A stretch of 64,000 nucleotides of DNA, taken from contig BSDZ01000086.1 in assembly GCA_030268105.1 (NCBI GenBank), forward strand, positions 868,001 to 932,000, read 5' to 3'. A program made the translations under genes and the position numbers. Positions within the stretch are counted from its first letter, which is position 1. Each line of letters starts with the position of its first letter. The notes below the pieces were generated by a model, which was given only the letters and a program-made list of their open reading frames with translations, did not search any database and had not been told where the DNA came from. Shown piece by piece: positions 1 through 12,200 of this stretch. The stretch is from Volvox africanus (Eukaryota > Chlorophyta > Chlorophyceae > Chlamydomonadales > Volvocaceae).

Positions 1-2112
1 ATGAATTTTGTATAGCCTAACATTTTATGAAACTGCTGCCATAGGTGTCACGTCTGCCTGGCGAATATGAACACGCTAAAGAAAACCATGCAGCCCAGAA
101 ACAGTAGCATCATTGAGCATGCGCCAAATCAATATCAATCGCTTGCAGGACAAGGAAATCCTGGGCATGCGGATGGGAGGAGAGTTTCTTTCCGAAAAGG
201 CGAATGCACGACCTTGATGACGCCGACGACAGGCGGCGAGTTTTGCGGCTCTCCATACGAAGGGATTAGGTTACACAAACCATTACCTTCGTTGTGATGA
301 GTGCACGCCTTCGATCTCCTCGCCGCATTCTTGCCAAATTAGGTACATGCGCACGAGCCTGCGTGCGCGCAAAGAGGGCAGCAATATATAGCGAGATGCC
401 AGCACCCCAATCGCCTTCACATCGCACCACAGATCAACAGGATAGTTTCACTTCTGCCCTAACCCTAAATATGTCATGCTTATGGCTGTCAGGCAACGTA
501 GCACGCCTCGTGCAACGAGGTCTCATCGTGCATAATACACCGCGCGGCTCAAGCCTTGTTCATGAACTAGGGATAGGCCCGCACTTGATGTGTATCATTC
601 CTGTTTTCGGAGCACACGCAAGCCGATCGATGGAGTACGGATTTGAAACGATAAAACGCGTTTGTTTAACCGACTTGTGCACCTTGACACATTTTGTATT
701 TGCAGGATCCTTCTTGCGCGCATTGGGCGACACCTTCCTAAGCATAAGAATGCAAGGAGTATATTTTCGTCATTGCCCCCCCAACGTCCTCATGTGTCCG
801 GCCAGCCGGAAGGTTCCAGCCCAGCAGGTGCCGGGACATGCAACAGCCCAGGACGCCGGAAGTCCGCTGTATGGACTGTCGCGATCTCACAAGCTGCAAA
901 CTCTTTAAGCGGAAAGATTCCGCACAGAATGCCCCCCGAGAGATTCGTGTAGCTGGCCCCCGACGTTTGTTGGGTCATCCATTCCATACCACCGAAAAAT
1001 AAACCCACCGAACAATGAAGGCCGCGTCTCGTTTCCGTCAACCGCCGGTATGCTTGCCGCCAGGAGGGCGGCCGCAGACCCAGTGAACTTGACGTTACGT
1101 ACGTCTCGTACGTTCCGCATACGATACGCTTCGCCATCGAATCGAAGGCTTGTCATGCTCCAAACCCGCCTGCAATCCGTTCAGGCGATGTCTGTGTGTG
1201 AAATCGCCACCTCCAATCCATATCCATAGAACTTCATGCAGCCTTGCTTACACAGTCATGAAAAGACGTAATTATTCTACGTAAAAATTCGCGAAAAACA
1301 TATCAACCAGGAACCTTGCGAAGCCAAGCCCTTCGTCCATCTTCCCAACCTTAAACCGACACAGCCGATGCTGCCAGGTTTGCCAAGTTCAACCAGCAGA
1401 TCTAGCACTGACACCAATTAACACGTTAAGGAGCGAAGCACCCCGAAACATCGCATCTGTAAAGCCTTCGTGAAAGCTTCCGAAGCTTTTCTTGAACTCA
1501 AACTTCTTCACCACTTCCCCCATTGCGGAATGCCATCGCGGACACGCAAAAGAGAAGCTCTGCCTGCCATCCCGAAAAAGAGGAACAGCGGTATATGTAA
1601 CAGCCTTCTCTTTCCTTATCAAAACACACGCGCCCAAAGATGCACGTGTTGGAGCAAAAAGTGCTAAACAGCCGTCTTAAAAAAGCTTCACCATTGCCAA
1701 ATTCAGGGTCGCACATCTTGAACTACTCCCCACCGCGCCATGCCGTGCCCTGAAGCCGACAGCCAGCTCCCGCATAGACCAGCTCCAGAGCGGTCAGATG
1801 GTTGGCGCTTGTGCCAATAAAAAAAACAAAACGCAACGATCACTGACGCTTCAAGTCGAGTCTGGCGCTGCAGAAGGTCATCGGGGTTTCTTCTTGCACG
1901 CCCCGAGCGTGAAACTACAATTACTGCTTTCCTCATCTACACCCTTCACTCCCGCTGCCCATATCAAAGAGCTCGAACCAAGAATCCCAACGCCCGACAC
2001 GGGCAGGCAACTTCCCTTACCAGGGATGTACCTGCCTCTTCCTCCCTCCTTTCCCTCCCTCCATTTAACCTGGTGCGTGCCTCCCTCTCCCACCCGCGTT
2101 CTCGGCCTTTTT
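1..2112. other. Region without a supported gene
   Basis: Short open frames occur on both strands, but none shows protein-like composition, paired splice sites or a family motif. The part next to 2112 is the 3' flank of the GTPase gene on the minus strand. The nearest minus-strand TGTAA is at 1248-1252, far from the stop, so the transcript end is not determined. Confidence 0.6.
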
Positions 2113-5100
2113 TCAGACAGTCACACTTCCAACCGGCTCTGAAACCAGGCACGAGCGGAAGGCCTCCTCGAAGTCATCCCGTTCCAGGTACTTGCCGATG
2201 AAGACCATTTTGCAGCAGCGCTTCTCTTCGGGCAGCCACTTCCGGTCGGGAATGCCCTCAAACACTTGATGCACGCCCTGCATATCCAGAGGGGCAGCAG
2301 CAATCGTAGGAAAGGTCGGACAGGGAGGCGTAAAGAGCTACACCGGGGCACACCAGTGGGTGCCCTGTCCATGCCCCTTCGCTGCGTGCGTGCTAATGAA
2401 AGCGAGTGTGATGTACAACACAAGTCTGCAAATTCGTGTAGCCACGGTATTGCGATACATCCGGGAGGCAATTGCGAGGGGCTGCGAACTACTAAGTTTT
2501 TCGGGTATCGGGCAGCAAGGAAACAAGGATATCGGGGGCGGGTTTGAATTACAGGCCAGTGGTTTGGACACGCGGACTGCATTTATCAGCGCAGAAATGA
2601 GTGGACTTCGCCATTGGGGTTATCGCCCTGACCGGAGAGCGGCACTCAGCGGCCGATGAATATGATTGTGGGTTATGCGGAGGGCATGACAATGAAATCA
2701 TCACACCGAGGCACTTAGCCTTATCGCGTTGAAAAGCAACCATCCAAATCGAGTTTGGACAAACCTGCCGTCCAAGTGTACGAACGAAGGCGTGGGTGTC
2801 GCGACGACGGAGACATTTTAGAGCGACGTAGAGCACCTTAAGGGCGTTAGGTCAGTGCCACAGTGAGCTGAGCGCTCCTCGAGCGCTGCACCTCACTCCA
2901 CTTACCTGGTACACGAAGCGATATTCGGAGCCAGCAATGGCCAGGATGCCCTTCATCCGGTAGATGTCCTCGGCCCGAGATTCCAAGAGGAACCCTAGAG
3001 AGTAGTTAACCTGCGGGCGCGGCGGCCCCCCAGACCAGCAAAAAAGGGAAATTAAAAGTATAGAGAGGCTGTGTTGAGCATCTGATGTGAGGTCTATCTG
3101 TAACCAGTATGGCGGGAAGCTGCCACGGGAACGCAGCACAAACGCTTCGTTTTCCCTGTCAGGCCCATAATTCGGACTGGATCATCTCGGCGGTTATGGC
3201 ACCTGTCGTTTTCCTCCGTGTCCTCCCCATCAAAGCACGTACCTCACGAACGGGCTTTGCTGCCGACCTCGTCATCCTAACCCCAGCGTTGAACATGATA
3301 CAGCACCAGGAACACACCTTATCGATATCCATCTCCCCGTCAAACAGGAAGCTGATCGATGACACCCGATCATCGTGCTTTGGCTGCTTCGCCTCTACTG
3401 CAGCATGCCCATGCGCATGGGCATGCTCATGCTCATGCGCATGGGCATGGGCATGGGCATGGGCGTGACCGTGTTTGTGGCTCTCGTGATTGCAGCTGGC
3501 GCCGCTGCAATCGTGGTCGTGGTCATGTTCGTGGTCGTGGTGATGATGTTTGTGGCTCTCGTGCGTACAGCCGGTGCCGCTGCGGACGGAGCGAGAAAGG
3601 GGCGGCATGGGGATCGATCAAGGGCCCGAGTTGATGCAGTTGAAAGGAGCTGCAGCTGTCGCAGATTAACACTGACATTAATGCAAGAGGAAGGCACGGG
3701 AATGGGATTGCAGCTGACGAACCTCATCAAGCTCAAATCGCAATTAATCAAGCCCCCTTGCAACCGAACCCATGGAGTATCCCATGGAGCCACTGATCGC
3801 AAATACCTGCAATTGTGGTCTTGATGGTGGTCGTGGTCGTGGTCGTGGTCGTGATGGTGTCCAGAGAGTGTCAGGTTCAGCTGCGACGGGAAGGGAGGAA
3901 ACCCAAGATGGTGAGATTACCCAGGGCAGTGGACGCGGAGAAACCAGTTTCACGCACCAGTGCGCGAAACACACAAAAACACACACGTACAGGGAGATAG
4001 GGGAAGAGGGAGAAAGAAAACATATCTACACCAGGCAAGAGCTGGCACAGTGGTCACCCGCGGGTGCAGGGGCGGGCAAGCCGCTCAATCGCCCCGAGTC
4101 ATGGCTTCATGCTAGCAGAAGGATGTTCCACATGTAAGGCATCCCTACCGGTGGAAGTAAACCTCTGCTTGGCAGTAAACGTTCATAAAAGCGGTGACCA
4201 TCCCAGCATAGGATTAGGTGTTGTAACAGCAGCGCGGAGAACCACACAGGCAGCCAGGATCAGGACGGCAGCAACGCCGTGCTTCTGGTGCGATTCAGGG
4301 CCCAATCACTCACCTCCTTTTCCACATTCGAGAGGTCGTAGCCGCCCACGCCTAGCACGTAGTCGACGTCAACCTGGCACCGTGTAGACAAAGATGACAT
4401 GTAATTGGAATCAGAAATCTAATCAGTTCAAACGTTGAGATTGATGAGCATTTCCTTCTCCCACGCATACGGTTGGCCTCCAGAGCGCGGGTTTCCCTCA
4501 TCGAAGCCGACATCATCGGGCAGTTAAGAAACCATAGGAGGTCGGACAACGGGGCACGTTTTTATGTATAAGACAGGTACAGAGGTACGCACGGAAAAGA
4601 GATCCCACTTCAGGGCGGTGGCGGCTCTACGCAGTACATTATACTTCCCTTAACGCCCAACAGGAAACTGAACACGCCAGAGCAAAGACATCCGGTAATC
4701 CCTTGGAAATTGAGTCGGTAATATGAGCCGAACCGGACCCATCAGGCAATTACACTCGCCTGACTTCGCTGCGCTGCCTTGAAGGGCGCCATCGCGTTGA
4801 CCACCCTAAGCCGAGACTCCAGGGAAGACAGATCCGACGGCTTGACCTGACACATACAAAGACACACAAACACAGCTTGCATACGTCACAAACACCTAGC
4901 GCCTCTCCTTTCCCCTCTCCTTTCCCCTTTACCAGGTCGGTCTTGTTGATGATGACCCGGTCCGCGTATGCCACTTGCTCAATGGCCTCGTTCACCTTCT
5001 CCGGATCATCCTCCTTGCTATCCAGGTGGCGGCTGATCAATTGGAGCGGGGAAAACCGATTATCCGGACCAGACAAATGGATGATGTAGGTGGACGGGAC

Positions 5101-8100
5101 GGATCAGGGGAGGAAGACGGGCGAATCAAGAGATAAGCAAGCGGGCGGAAACGCGTATGGCCGTGTGTGCACACAACATAAACTCGTGTTCAGGCACGAC
5201 TGTTATGGCACGACTAATATGCCCCTGGAGTTCCAGGTTCTACCCCGACCGAGAGCGGGCCAAAGACCCTAAAGTTAAGGGCAGGGTGCCCCCATGTCAA
5301 TGGACGGTGACGACCCCAATTAAAGTGACCTGCGAGCTGACCAGTAGCGGAGTTGACGCCTTAGTTGATTCGGCAGATTCCGCTGGATGCTGGTGGTGGG
5401 TGCTGAACCTGGGAAAACCACTGATTTCGGAGAAGTCGGCATGGGAGACTGGATGAGGGTGCCCCGAAACACCGGGGAAGGTAGGGACTGCCAGGTTAGT
5501 GGCCACGGGTGATGTACCCCCCTATCCTACACACATAAACTGTACACAAGAACGCTGTAAGGGGCATGTACGGCGAAACACAATACCTGGAAAGATTGCA
5601 GGAAGAATGGCCTAGTTAAACACATAACTACGAAAGGGCAGCCAAACCTACATGTGTATACACATATATAAGGGTTTGGGATCGCTGTGTCTTCCAAGCC
5701 AGCCAGTCCCTGGTTCTTCCACGCGGTCCCTGTCAAATCCGTTTACCGCCGCAGCGCTACCGAACCACGGGTGGCGTTGTGGCCCTATTCCTCCCCTCCC
5801 GCCACTCACGTCACGTTTTTGGCATCCACCACAGTGACAACCCCGTCCAGCTTGAAGCGCGAGGGCAGCTGGGGATCGGCGTAGAAGGTCGTGATGATGG
5901 GCGCCGGGTTCGCGAGACCTGACGCAATGATTACATTGTGTAAGATAATAAGGGCGACAACGATTACTATGGGGACGGGACAAGATTGGAGAAGAGGCTG
6001 TAAAAAAATAGCGAGGCGGCTGGCGCTCGCAGACTGACACTACTAAGTACCAGTGTGCTGTGAAGGAGTGGGCAAGGAGGGGATTATTGTTGATGTGCGC
6101 GGGAGTCCTCGTCCTAACTGGAGGGGCCGTGGCCAAAGTAGGCCTGTCCCCTGATCTGCTCCCCGCCGCGTGGAGTGGACCCAACCTCACCGGTCGTCTC
6201 GATGATGACGTGATCATACTTGTCACGACGATCATACTGCACGAAAACGTCCGGGGCAGGAAGAACGTCTGTGTAGAGCCCTAAGTTAACCGAGACTAAC
6301 GGTACAGCGTCGTGGTGTGGAGCGGGGCCAAATGCGCTCCCAATGGGTTAGAGCTTCCCTGAAAACACTTCCGGATTGAAAGATGATTCAGTCGGGGTAA
6401 CACAGTCCCGGACACCACGCGCTGCCGAGGCTCCAATTCCTGGCACCCCCAGCCGGGCCAGATAGCTCGCGGCGACGTTTCTAATTATTTGCTCTCCACA
6501 CCTTGGGCAGTAGCCCATGGTATTTTTGATGACATTAAAATTAAATGTAGGTGGTCGTTCCCGGTGCTGCGGCCATATTGATAAAGGCAGGCTACGGGAT
6601 ACGGATAACAACCCAACCGCCTTCCCCCGTCAGAAGCCGTACCAGCTTCACCAGCGCATTGATCAAGTCGCCGCGGACTGTACAGCAGAGGCAACCTGCA
6701 CAGGAGGACAAATCCGAGGGTACGTTGGATGTGATATGTGATGTGATGAACGCAACTCCCCGAGAAGCTGGTCTTGACCGGGTGAATTAAGTGCAATGCG
6801 TAGTGGCGCAGCCGGAGATTCAAGATTCTCAGAATCAGGGACCAACAGAAGGAGGTGGCAGGCGCGGAGCCCGGTGGGTGGGGGACGGAGGCGTGAGTGT
6901 ACAGTGGTTTGGAAAATCAGAAGACTTGAATAATCGACACACCGAGGCGCCAAGGAGCGCAAGGCGCACTACCGCAGCTATCATCAGGTCATTCTTGCTC
7001 CTCTGATCATTTCTAAATCGCTTCACAAATTAATGTTTGGGACCGTCGGCTGACCCTAGGACCGTCGTTCTCTTCCGCACTTCCACTCCTACGCTACATC
7101 CCCTCACCGTTCGCTAGAGTGGTGACCGTGTCGCTGCTTCCCTCCACCAACGCCACCTGGTTGACTACCAGGCTGCTGTCAATATCGATCTCGCCAAACT
7201 GCCGCGGAGGGAAGCACGTGTATGTGTGAGTGTGCATGTGTGGTTGTACGAGTGTATAAAGACTGGAGGGAACCAAAACATCAAGAAGGGTGGCGGAGAA
7301 GGGGAAAGCCCCGTCTTATCTTCCCAGGCCGCTGGTCCGAACCAAAGTGGCTTTGCTTTGCCAAGCAGCCGAACGAAGATATCACCACCAACTCGCATGC
7401 ACTAACATATTTGAGACTGCGCCGATACAGACAATACAGCAATGTGGGTCTGACCTGATCTGCACCGCATGTCAACAGATCAGATATAGGAACAGAAACA
7501 GATCAGGGAAGGGGCCATGAGGGCGATGCGCAATTGCCCAGCGATATGTGCCCACGGCTCCTCTAAGCTTGACCGTCGCAACCCAACTTCGTACCGCGCG
7601 TCCCATTAGGACCCACAACACACGCAGCTCCGAAACCTATTCGTTGCATCAATTCCGATTGGCTCAATGATCTTGAGCACATACCCCTCTCCACATTATT
7701 CCACTTTCCCGGCTACTTGCACGTGTTGACACCCCAAACGCTACCGGTTACAAATTTGCTAGGCAGACGGACGCGCGGTGGCAGTGGCAGAGGTGAAAAG
7801 GATGGACGCTTTATTTGCGAAGAAGAACAGACGACCAACACGCGAGCAGAATTATCAAGAGAGACGGACCTCGTTTTCGATGATAGCAATACGCTTGCCG
7901 TGGTCTTTGGAGGATAGGATGTGGTTAAGCAGCGTGGTCTTCCCACTGCCGAGGAAGCCGGTGATCACCTGGCAGTGAATAGGCGACATCGCAGACGGAT
8001 GGGAGTGCGGAACACATGGGAACCCGAGAGCTACAAACCGCCAACCATGACCCTGACAAGCCAAGCAGCGCCGGCGGCGGCAACTAGTCATCGCGAGAAC

Positions 8101-8666
8101 AGGTAAAAAAGTGCAAGCTTCTGTCGCAGCGGATGAGTCACAAGTCGACAGCAAGGATATGCGATATGGCAGCCGCGGCGCTCAATCTGCAGCGGCGGAA
8201 GATTCGCCAACGGCGGTGCTTTCGAGCAACATATCTCATCCGCAGCGGCGAAGGAAGTTGAGCCCCAGGATATAAGTGTTAGGAGTCCGTTCAAATCCCT
8301 TTTCTCACGCTGTGAAAGGCGGGTGACACTGCGCCTTTCTCCCCAAATCCATTTGGGGGCCATTGGGTGGCTGTTGGCGCCCGCATAGCCACGCACCGTG
8401 ACGGGGACAAGGTTGTCCTTCGCCGCCTCGACCGTCCCAGCCTCGGCAGCGCGAGCGGCGACATTCCGCGCCTGCTTCTGTCTGACGTGGGAGCCTGATG
8501 TCCAAGCCTCGCACTGAGCGACAAGTGGTCGAATAGCATCTACCGGAAGCGCTCGTGTTACGCCAAGATAACGTTGAGGCTGACGCAATGCTGCTGGAAG
8601 GATTTTACATTGCTTGGCTACAGTTTGAGAGGACAAGCTACCAGCACGCCAGGCCGTTGTCTGCAT
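2113..8666 (-). CDS. CobW/G3E-family GTPase, probable plastid metallochaperone
   Basis: Predicted 506-aa GTPase of the CobW/ZNG1 group, which binds metal and hands it to client proteins using GTP. Exons in transcript order: 8397-8666, 7870-7968, 7108-7198, 6643-6695, 6191-6236, 5810-5918, 4933-5032, 4760-4846, 4314-4373, 3807-3880, 3318-3579, 2906-3010, 2113-2277; all phases close. Residues 1-85 are basic and rich in Ala, Ser and Arg like a plastid transit peptide; NLVPVT then leads into the P-loop GFLGSGKT (94-101). Further motifs are FGEIDID (from 124), the metal-binding GCLCC (154-158), ETTG (184-187) and NKTD (252-255). A His/Asp-rich loop follows (about 312-395) with over thirty His and a repeated C-x-HESHKH unit. 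The C-terminal domain contains [13 protein letters not shown] and [11 protein letters not shown]. Family knowledge points to plant plastid CobW-like proteins; zinc as substrate is inference. The intron after exon 8 needs a GC donor. Confidence 0.92.
5372..5500. repeat. Dispersed repeat, copy A
   Basis: Diverged relative of 45755-45907, in an intron of the CobW-type GTPase gene. The terminal hairpin is degraded in this copy. Confidence 0.6.
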
Positions 8667-9275
8667 GGTTGGAGCTATGGGTTGGAGAGTCTTCAGCCGA
8701 CTCCACGGGTTGGCAGCGTAATTACAAAAATATATAGAGACAGGTATTACTGTTAAGTATGTATTGTCTGGTTGTCAACGCAGTGACAAGGTTGAAATCG
8801 ATTTGCGGAATTGATGAGTACCGAAAATGGGAGTTGGGTGTACTTGGTTTTTTGTAAGCACAACGTTCACTTGATGCAACACAATCAAATAAAATCACAT
8901 GAAATACTACATTGTAAATAAAGATAAGTTTCCTGGAAGAAAGGCTGTCTTTGTCGTCCAAAGGACCTTGGTCAGAAAGAGCTCAGCAAGCGGGATTTTG
9001 CAATTAAAAGGCAAACCTTGGATATCAACAGCTTTGTGTGAGAGTATCAGCGCATTGTGCGGGCCAACGGAAGGCATCAGGCATTTCCCTTTCAGGGGCA
9101 GTACATGTTTACTAGAGCCACAACGCTTGTCGTTAAGCCAGATACCGTAGGCAAATAGCCTGCTTCTGTCATAGGTTGGCTCTTTTAGGGGCGGAGGAGG
9201 CCAGATTCTGCGGGACGACTCGGGACGAGAGAGCGTTGTGACGAGTTCTCGTCCGAGCGTTGTCACGAGCTCTTC
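8667..9275. promoter_or_regulatory. Divergent intergenic region between GTPase and SBP-box genes
   Basis: This 609-bp stretch separates the start codons of two divergently transcribed genes and must hold both promoters and 5' leaders. An AT-rich TATATA-like run lies near 8728-8735, about 65 nt upstream of the GTPase start on the minus strand. No clear TATA box was seen for the SBP gene. A Cu-response core (GTAC) was not systematically searched for. Confidence 0.45.
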
Positions 9276-12200
9276 ATGAACGGAGGTAAGCGATGCATAA
9301 AAGCAGCTGTTAAGATTATACGATTACAATCAGTCATTTGACAAGGCTGTCAAGTGCGCATAGGCTCCTAGTGCGACCATTCAGAACTTTGTTCCGGTAC
9401 TGCCGCGCCCTGCTGGCGGGCCTTTCGCAGGCCATTCCACATTGACACAAAGTTATAAAGAGTTTTCAGAGGAATTTACATGTTTCCTTGCAGAACTCTC
9501 ACGCGTGGATGCCGAGGCTTTAGCGAATGCAGCAGCCGCTGTTGCTGCTGCGGTGGCCAACCTTCCTGATTCAAGTGGACAACACCACATATCAAATTCA
9601 CAAGTACTTGCGCATCCGGCGAGTGCGGACCCCGACGAGAATGGTGCAGGAAATGATGGACAAGGCCAGCCGCGCAAGCCCAGGAAGTTGCGAAAACCAA
9701 ATGATGTGGCACGCTGCCAGGTTTGTGGCCGTCTGGCGTTCGCTTGGCATAACTAAGCGCGACGTTTGAGCTTCCAATTGGAGTCGACGCACAGGCCACC
9801 TGCTACTGCAGGGCAAACATATTTCAGTTCATGCCCAAACCGCTTTCTTGCACTATTGGTTATGATTCTGTACCGTGGAATGCTTTTAGACTACGCCATA
9901 TGCTAGCTCGACCAGTCTTCCCGAAGCACTACCGATTGGGGGAAGGACTCTCAGCGTCGGTTGCACCTTACCTTGATAACAGCTTTCCGGGACATCATAA
10001 CCTTTTTTCTTTTGTACCGTACCATCCATGCAGGTTGACGGTAGGTGGGGGGATCGAAGCATTGACAGAGTCATATGGATGCTGCAGTTTTGGTGTTTAC
10101 GCTTCCAGCAGCTGAGGTGATCTTGGGAGTTTCTATAACGGCACGGAACGAGTATCAGCAGAAGCAGCAGAAGATGTCCACAGGGCATCGTTGCAGTCGG
10201 GGGCTGCGTGCCTATGGCGTCGTGGGGCGAGGTCAGATGCGTGGATCTCAGGTTTCGCAACAACTCAGATGTGCCGTCGCGCGTCTTGCGGTATCAGCAG
10301 CAGGAAAGAAAGCAAAGCGACGAGAGACGAGAGTCTCCCATCTCGGACTCTTTGCAGCAAAGCGCCGTGCACTCACAGTGCGCATAGCTTCAATGAGGGA
10401 GCTTAATTGGTTTGTGACTGGGAAGCGCCGATTCAACGTTTGCAACTCGTCGTCATATTATGGATTATGGTTTCATTTTCCGCTACCCCGTGCCCATTAT
10501 TGGGGCTACCTCGTACATCGAGGACCACATGTGTTGCGAGCCAGGTGTAGCTACCAGGCACACCTCTGCTGCTGCCGCCACTGCTGCGTCAGGTTTTAAT
10601 AGTGCCTCAGTTGCCGTGGCTGTTTTTGTATCCCTAGATGAAAGGCACATTTCCTGTTGTCTGCCACTTCGCTATACTACTCTTGAAATGATGGGATGCC
10701 CTGATACCCGTGAACTGGACAGGCTGTGGCCGTGACCTCAGTGAAGCGAAACTTTACCTGCGGCGCTATTCGGTGTGTGAACCGCACTTCAAAGCGGAGT
10801 GGGTGATGCTGGGCGGCGGTCGTTACCGCTTCTGCCAGCAGTGCAACAAATTTCAGGCTATTGACAATTTCTCCGGCAACAGGAGGCAAGTGAATGTCCC
10901 TATACCATGTGGTGCCGGAGGCAAAGCGAGTTTAGGGAATCCAGAAATTTGGGGAGGGCTAAGGGAAAGAGGATAGGATCCTGACGAACACTACTTGGCG
11001 GGGAGTCAGAGGGTCGGAAAGCAGGGGGGGCCAGGTAGACATCGCATCAGGTGGGCATCTGGGTCTTCACTTGGCACATTACCACCTGCCAGATGGCACA
11101 CCTCGCGCGGTTCATCTCCATGTCCATCTAATATCCAGAATGGAAGGCTCCACTTCTCAGTCCGCACTTATCGACTTATTCCTTTGCATGCATGTTGTGC
11201 GCTACTCAGGAGCTGTAAGGCGCGCAGCGAGGATCGCAACCTGCGGCGCCGCAAGCAGCGAACCGATGAGCGGGCCCTGGCGGGCGACAGTGCGGAAGGC
11301 GGTGCCATGCGGCTGCTGAAAGGTGGCCATCCTTTGGGAGCACTGGCGATGCCGAGCCGTGTTGCGCTGGTGGGTTTTACGGGGGCGCTGACAGGAGAGG
11401 AGACGGGTGGATGTATGGTGCTGCTAGGCTGAAAGAGCTGTTGGTGTATGCGTGTTTTTACATTTGTTGCGTCACGTTCGTGTCCGACCACCTGTCAACA
11501 GCCAACAGCTAACGGTCTCATCACGCCTAACTGCTCGCAGACGGAAACCGGCATGCTTCGGCAGTTGGGCGACCCCAACGAGGCTGCCAACCAACTCGGG
11601 GCAGCGCAGTACGCGAATCAAGTCCAACAATTGCTGTTAGCAAGTGGCGGTGGCGCCGCTGCCGGGTTGGTGCCTGGCGTCGGCAGCGCCGCCGCTGCTG
11701 GCGGCATCTTAGGAGGGCCGCTGCAACTGCAACTGCAGCCGACCATAGACCTAGCTGCAGCGCTCGCTGGAGCCGCAGATTTGAGCGGCCTGGGGGGGGC
11801 AGCGTCGGCGGCCCCAAACACCAATGCTCTGTCGCTTTTGTCCGCCGCTGCCCATGGCGCTGCTCGCGGCGGAGCTCCCGCGGCAGCGCTATCTGACGCC
11901 ACCGTCAGCAGCAACGTGCTGCAACAACTGCAGCTCGCGCAGCTGGCATCGGCACTGTCGAAAGGCAGCGCCGGCGTGGGACCTGTCGGCATGGCGGGAC
12001 TCGGCATGGGACTCGGTGCAGGCGCCATGGGCGGGGGCCCTCACGCCGCGGGCGTGCTGGGGACGGGACTGAATGGGGGAAATCTGGCGCACCAATTGTT
12101 ATTGCAGCAAGCCGCCTCCGCGGCAGCTGCCGGAGGAGGAGGAGGAGGCGGCGGCGGCGGCGCTGGTGGCCCGGGCATGGGTGCGGGGCCATCAGCGGAG

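Noticed and set aside
3375..3824. Plus-strand Met/Val-rich frame opposite the His-rich loop
   Set aside because: It is the antisense of the GTPase His-rich exons, which are supported by the full gene model.
8088..8396. Extension of the GTPase first exon to a stop at 8088
   Set aside because: Splicing at ACG|GTGCGT joins NLVPVT to [11 protein letters not shown], as in homologues; the extension has no similarity to the family.
9442..9493. Upstream extension of the second SBP exon
   Set aside because: It has no ATG in frame, and the TTCCTTGCAG acceptor at 9493 joins in phase to a start exon at 9276-9285.
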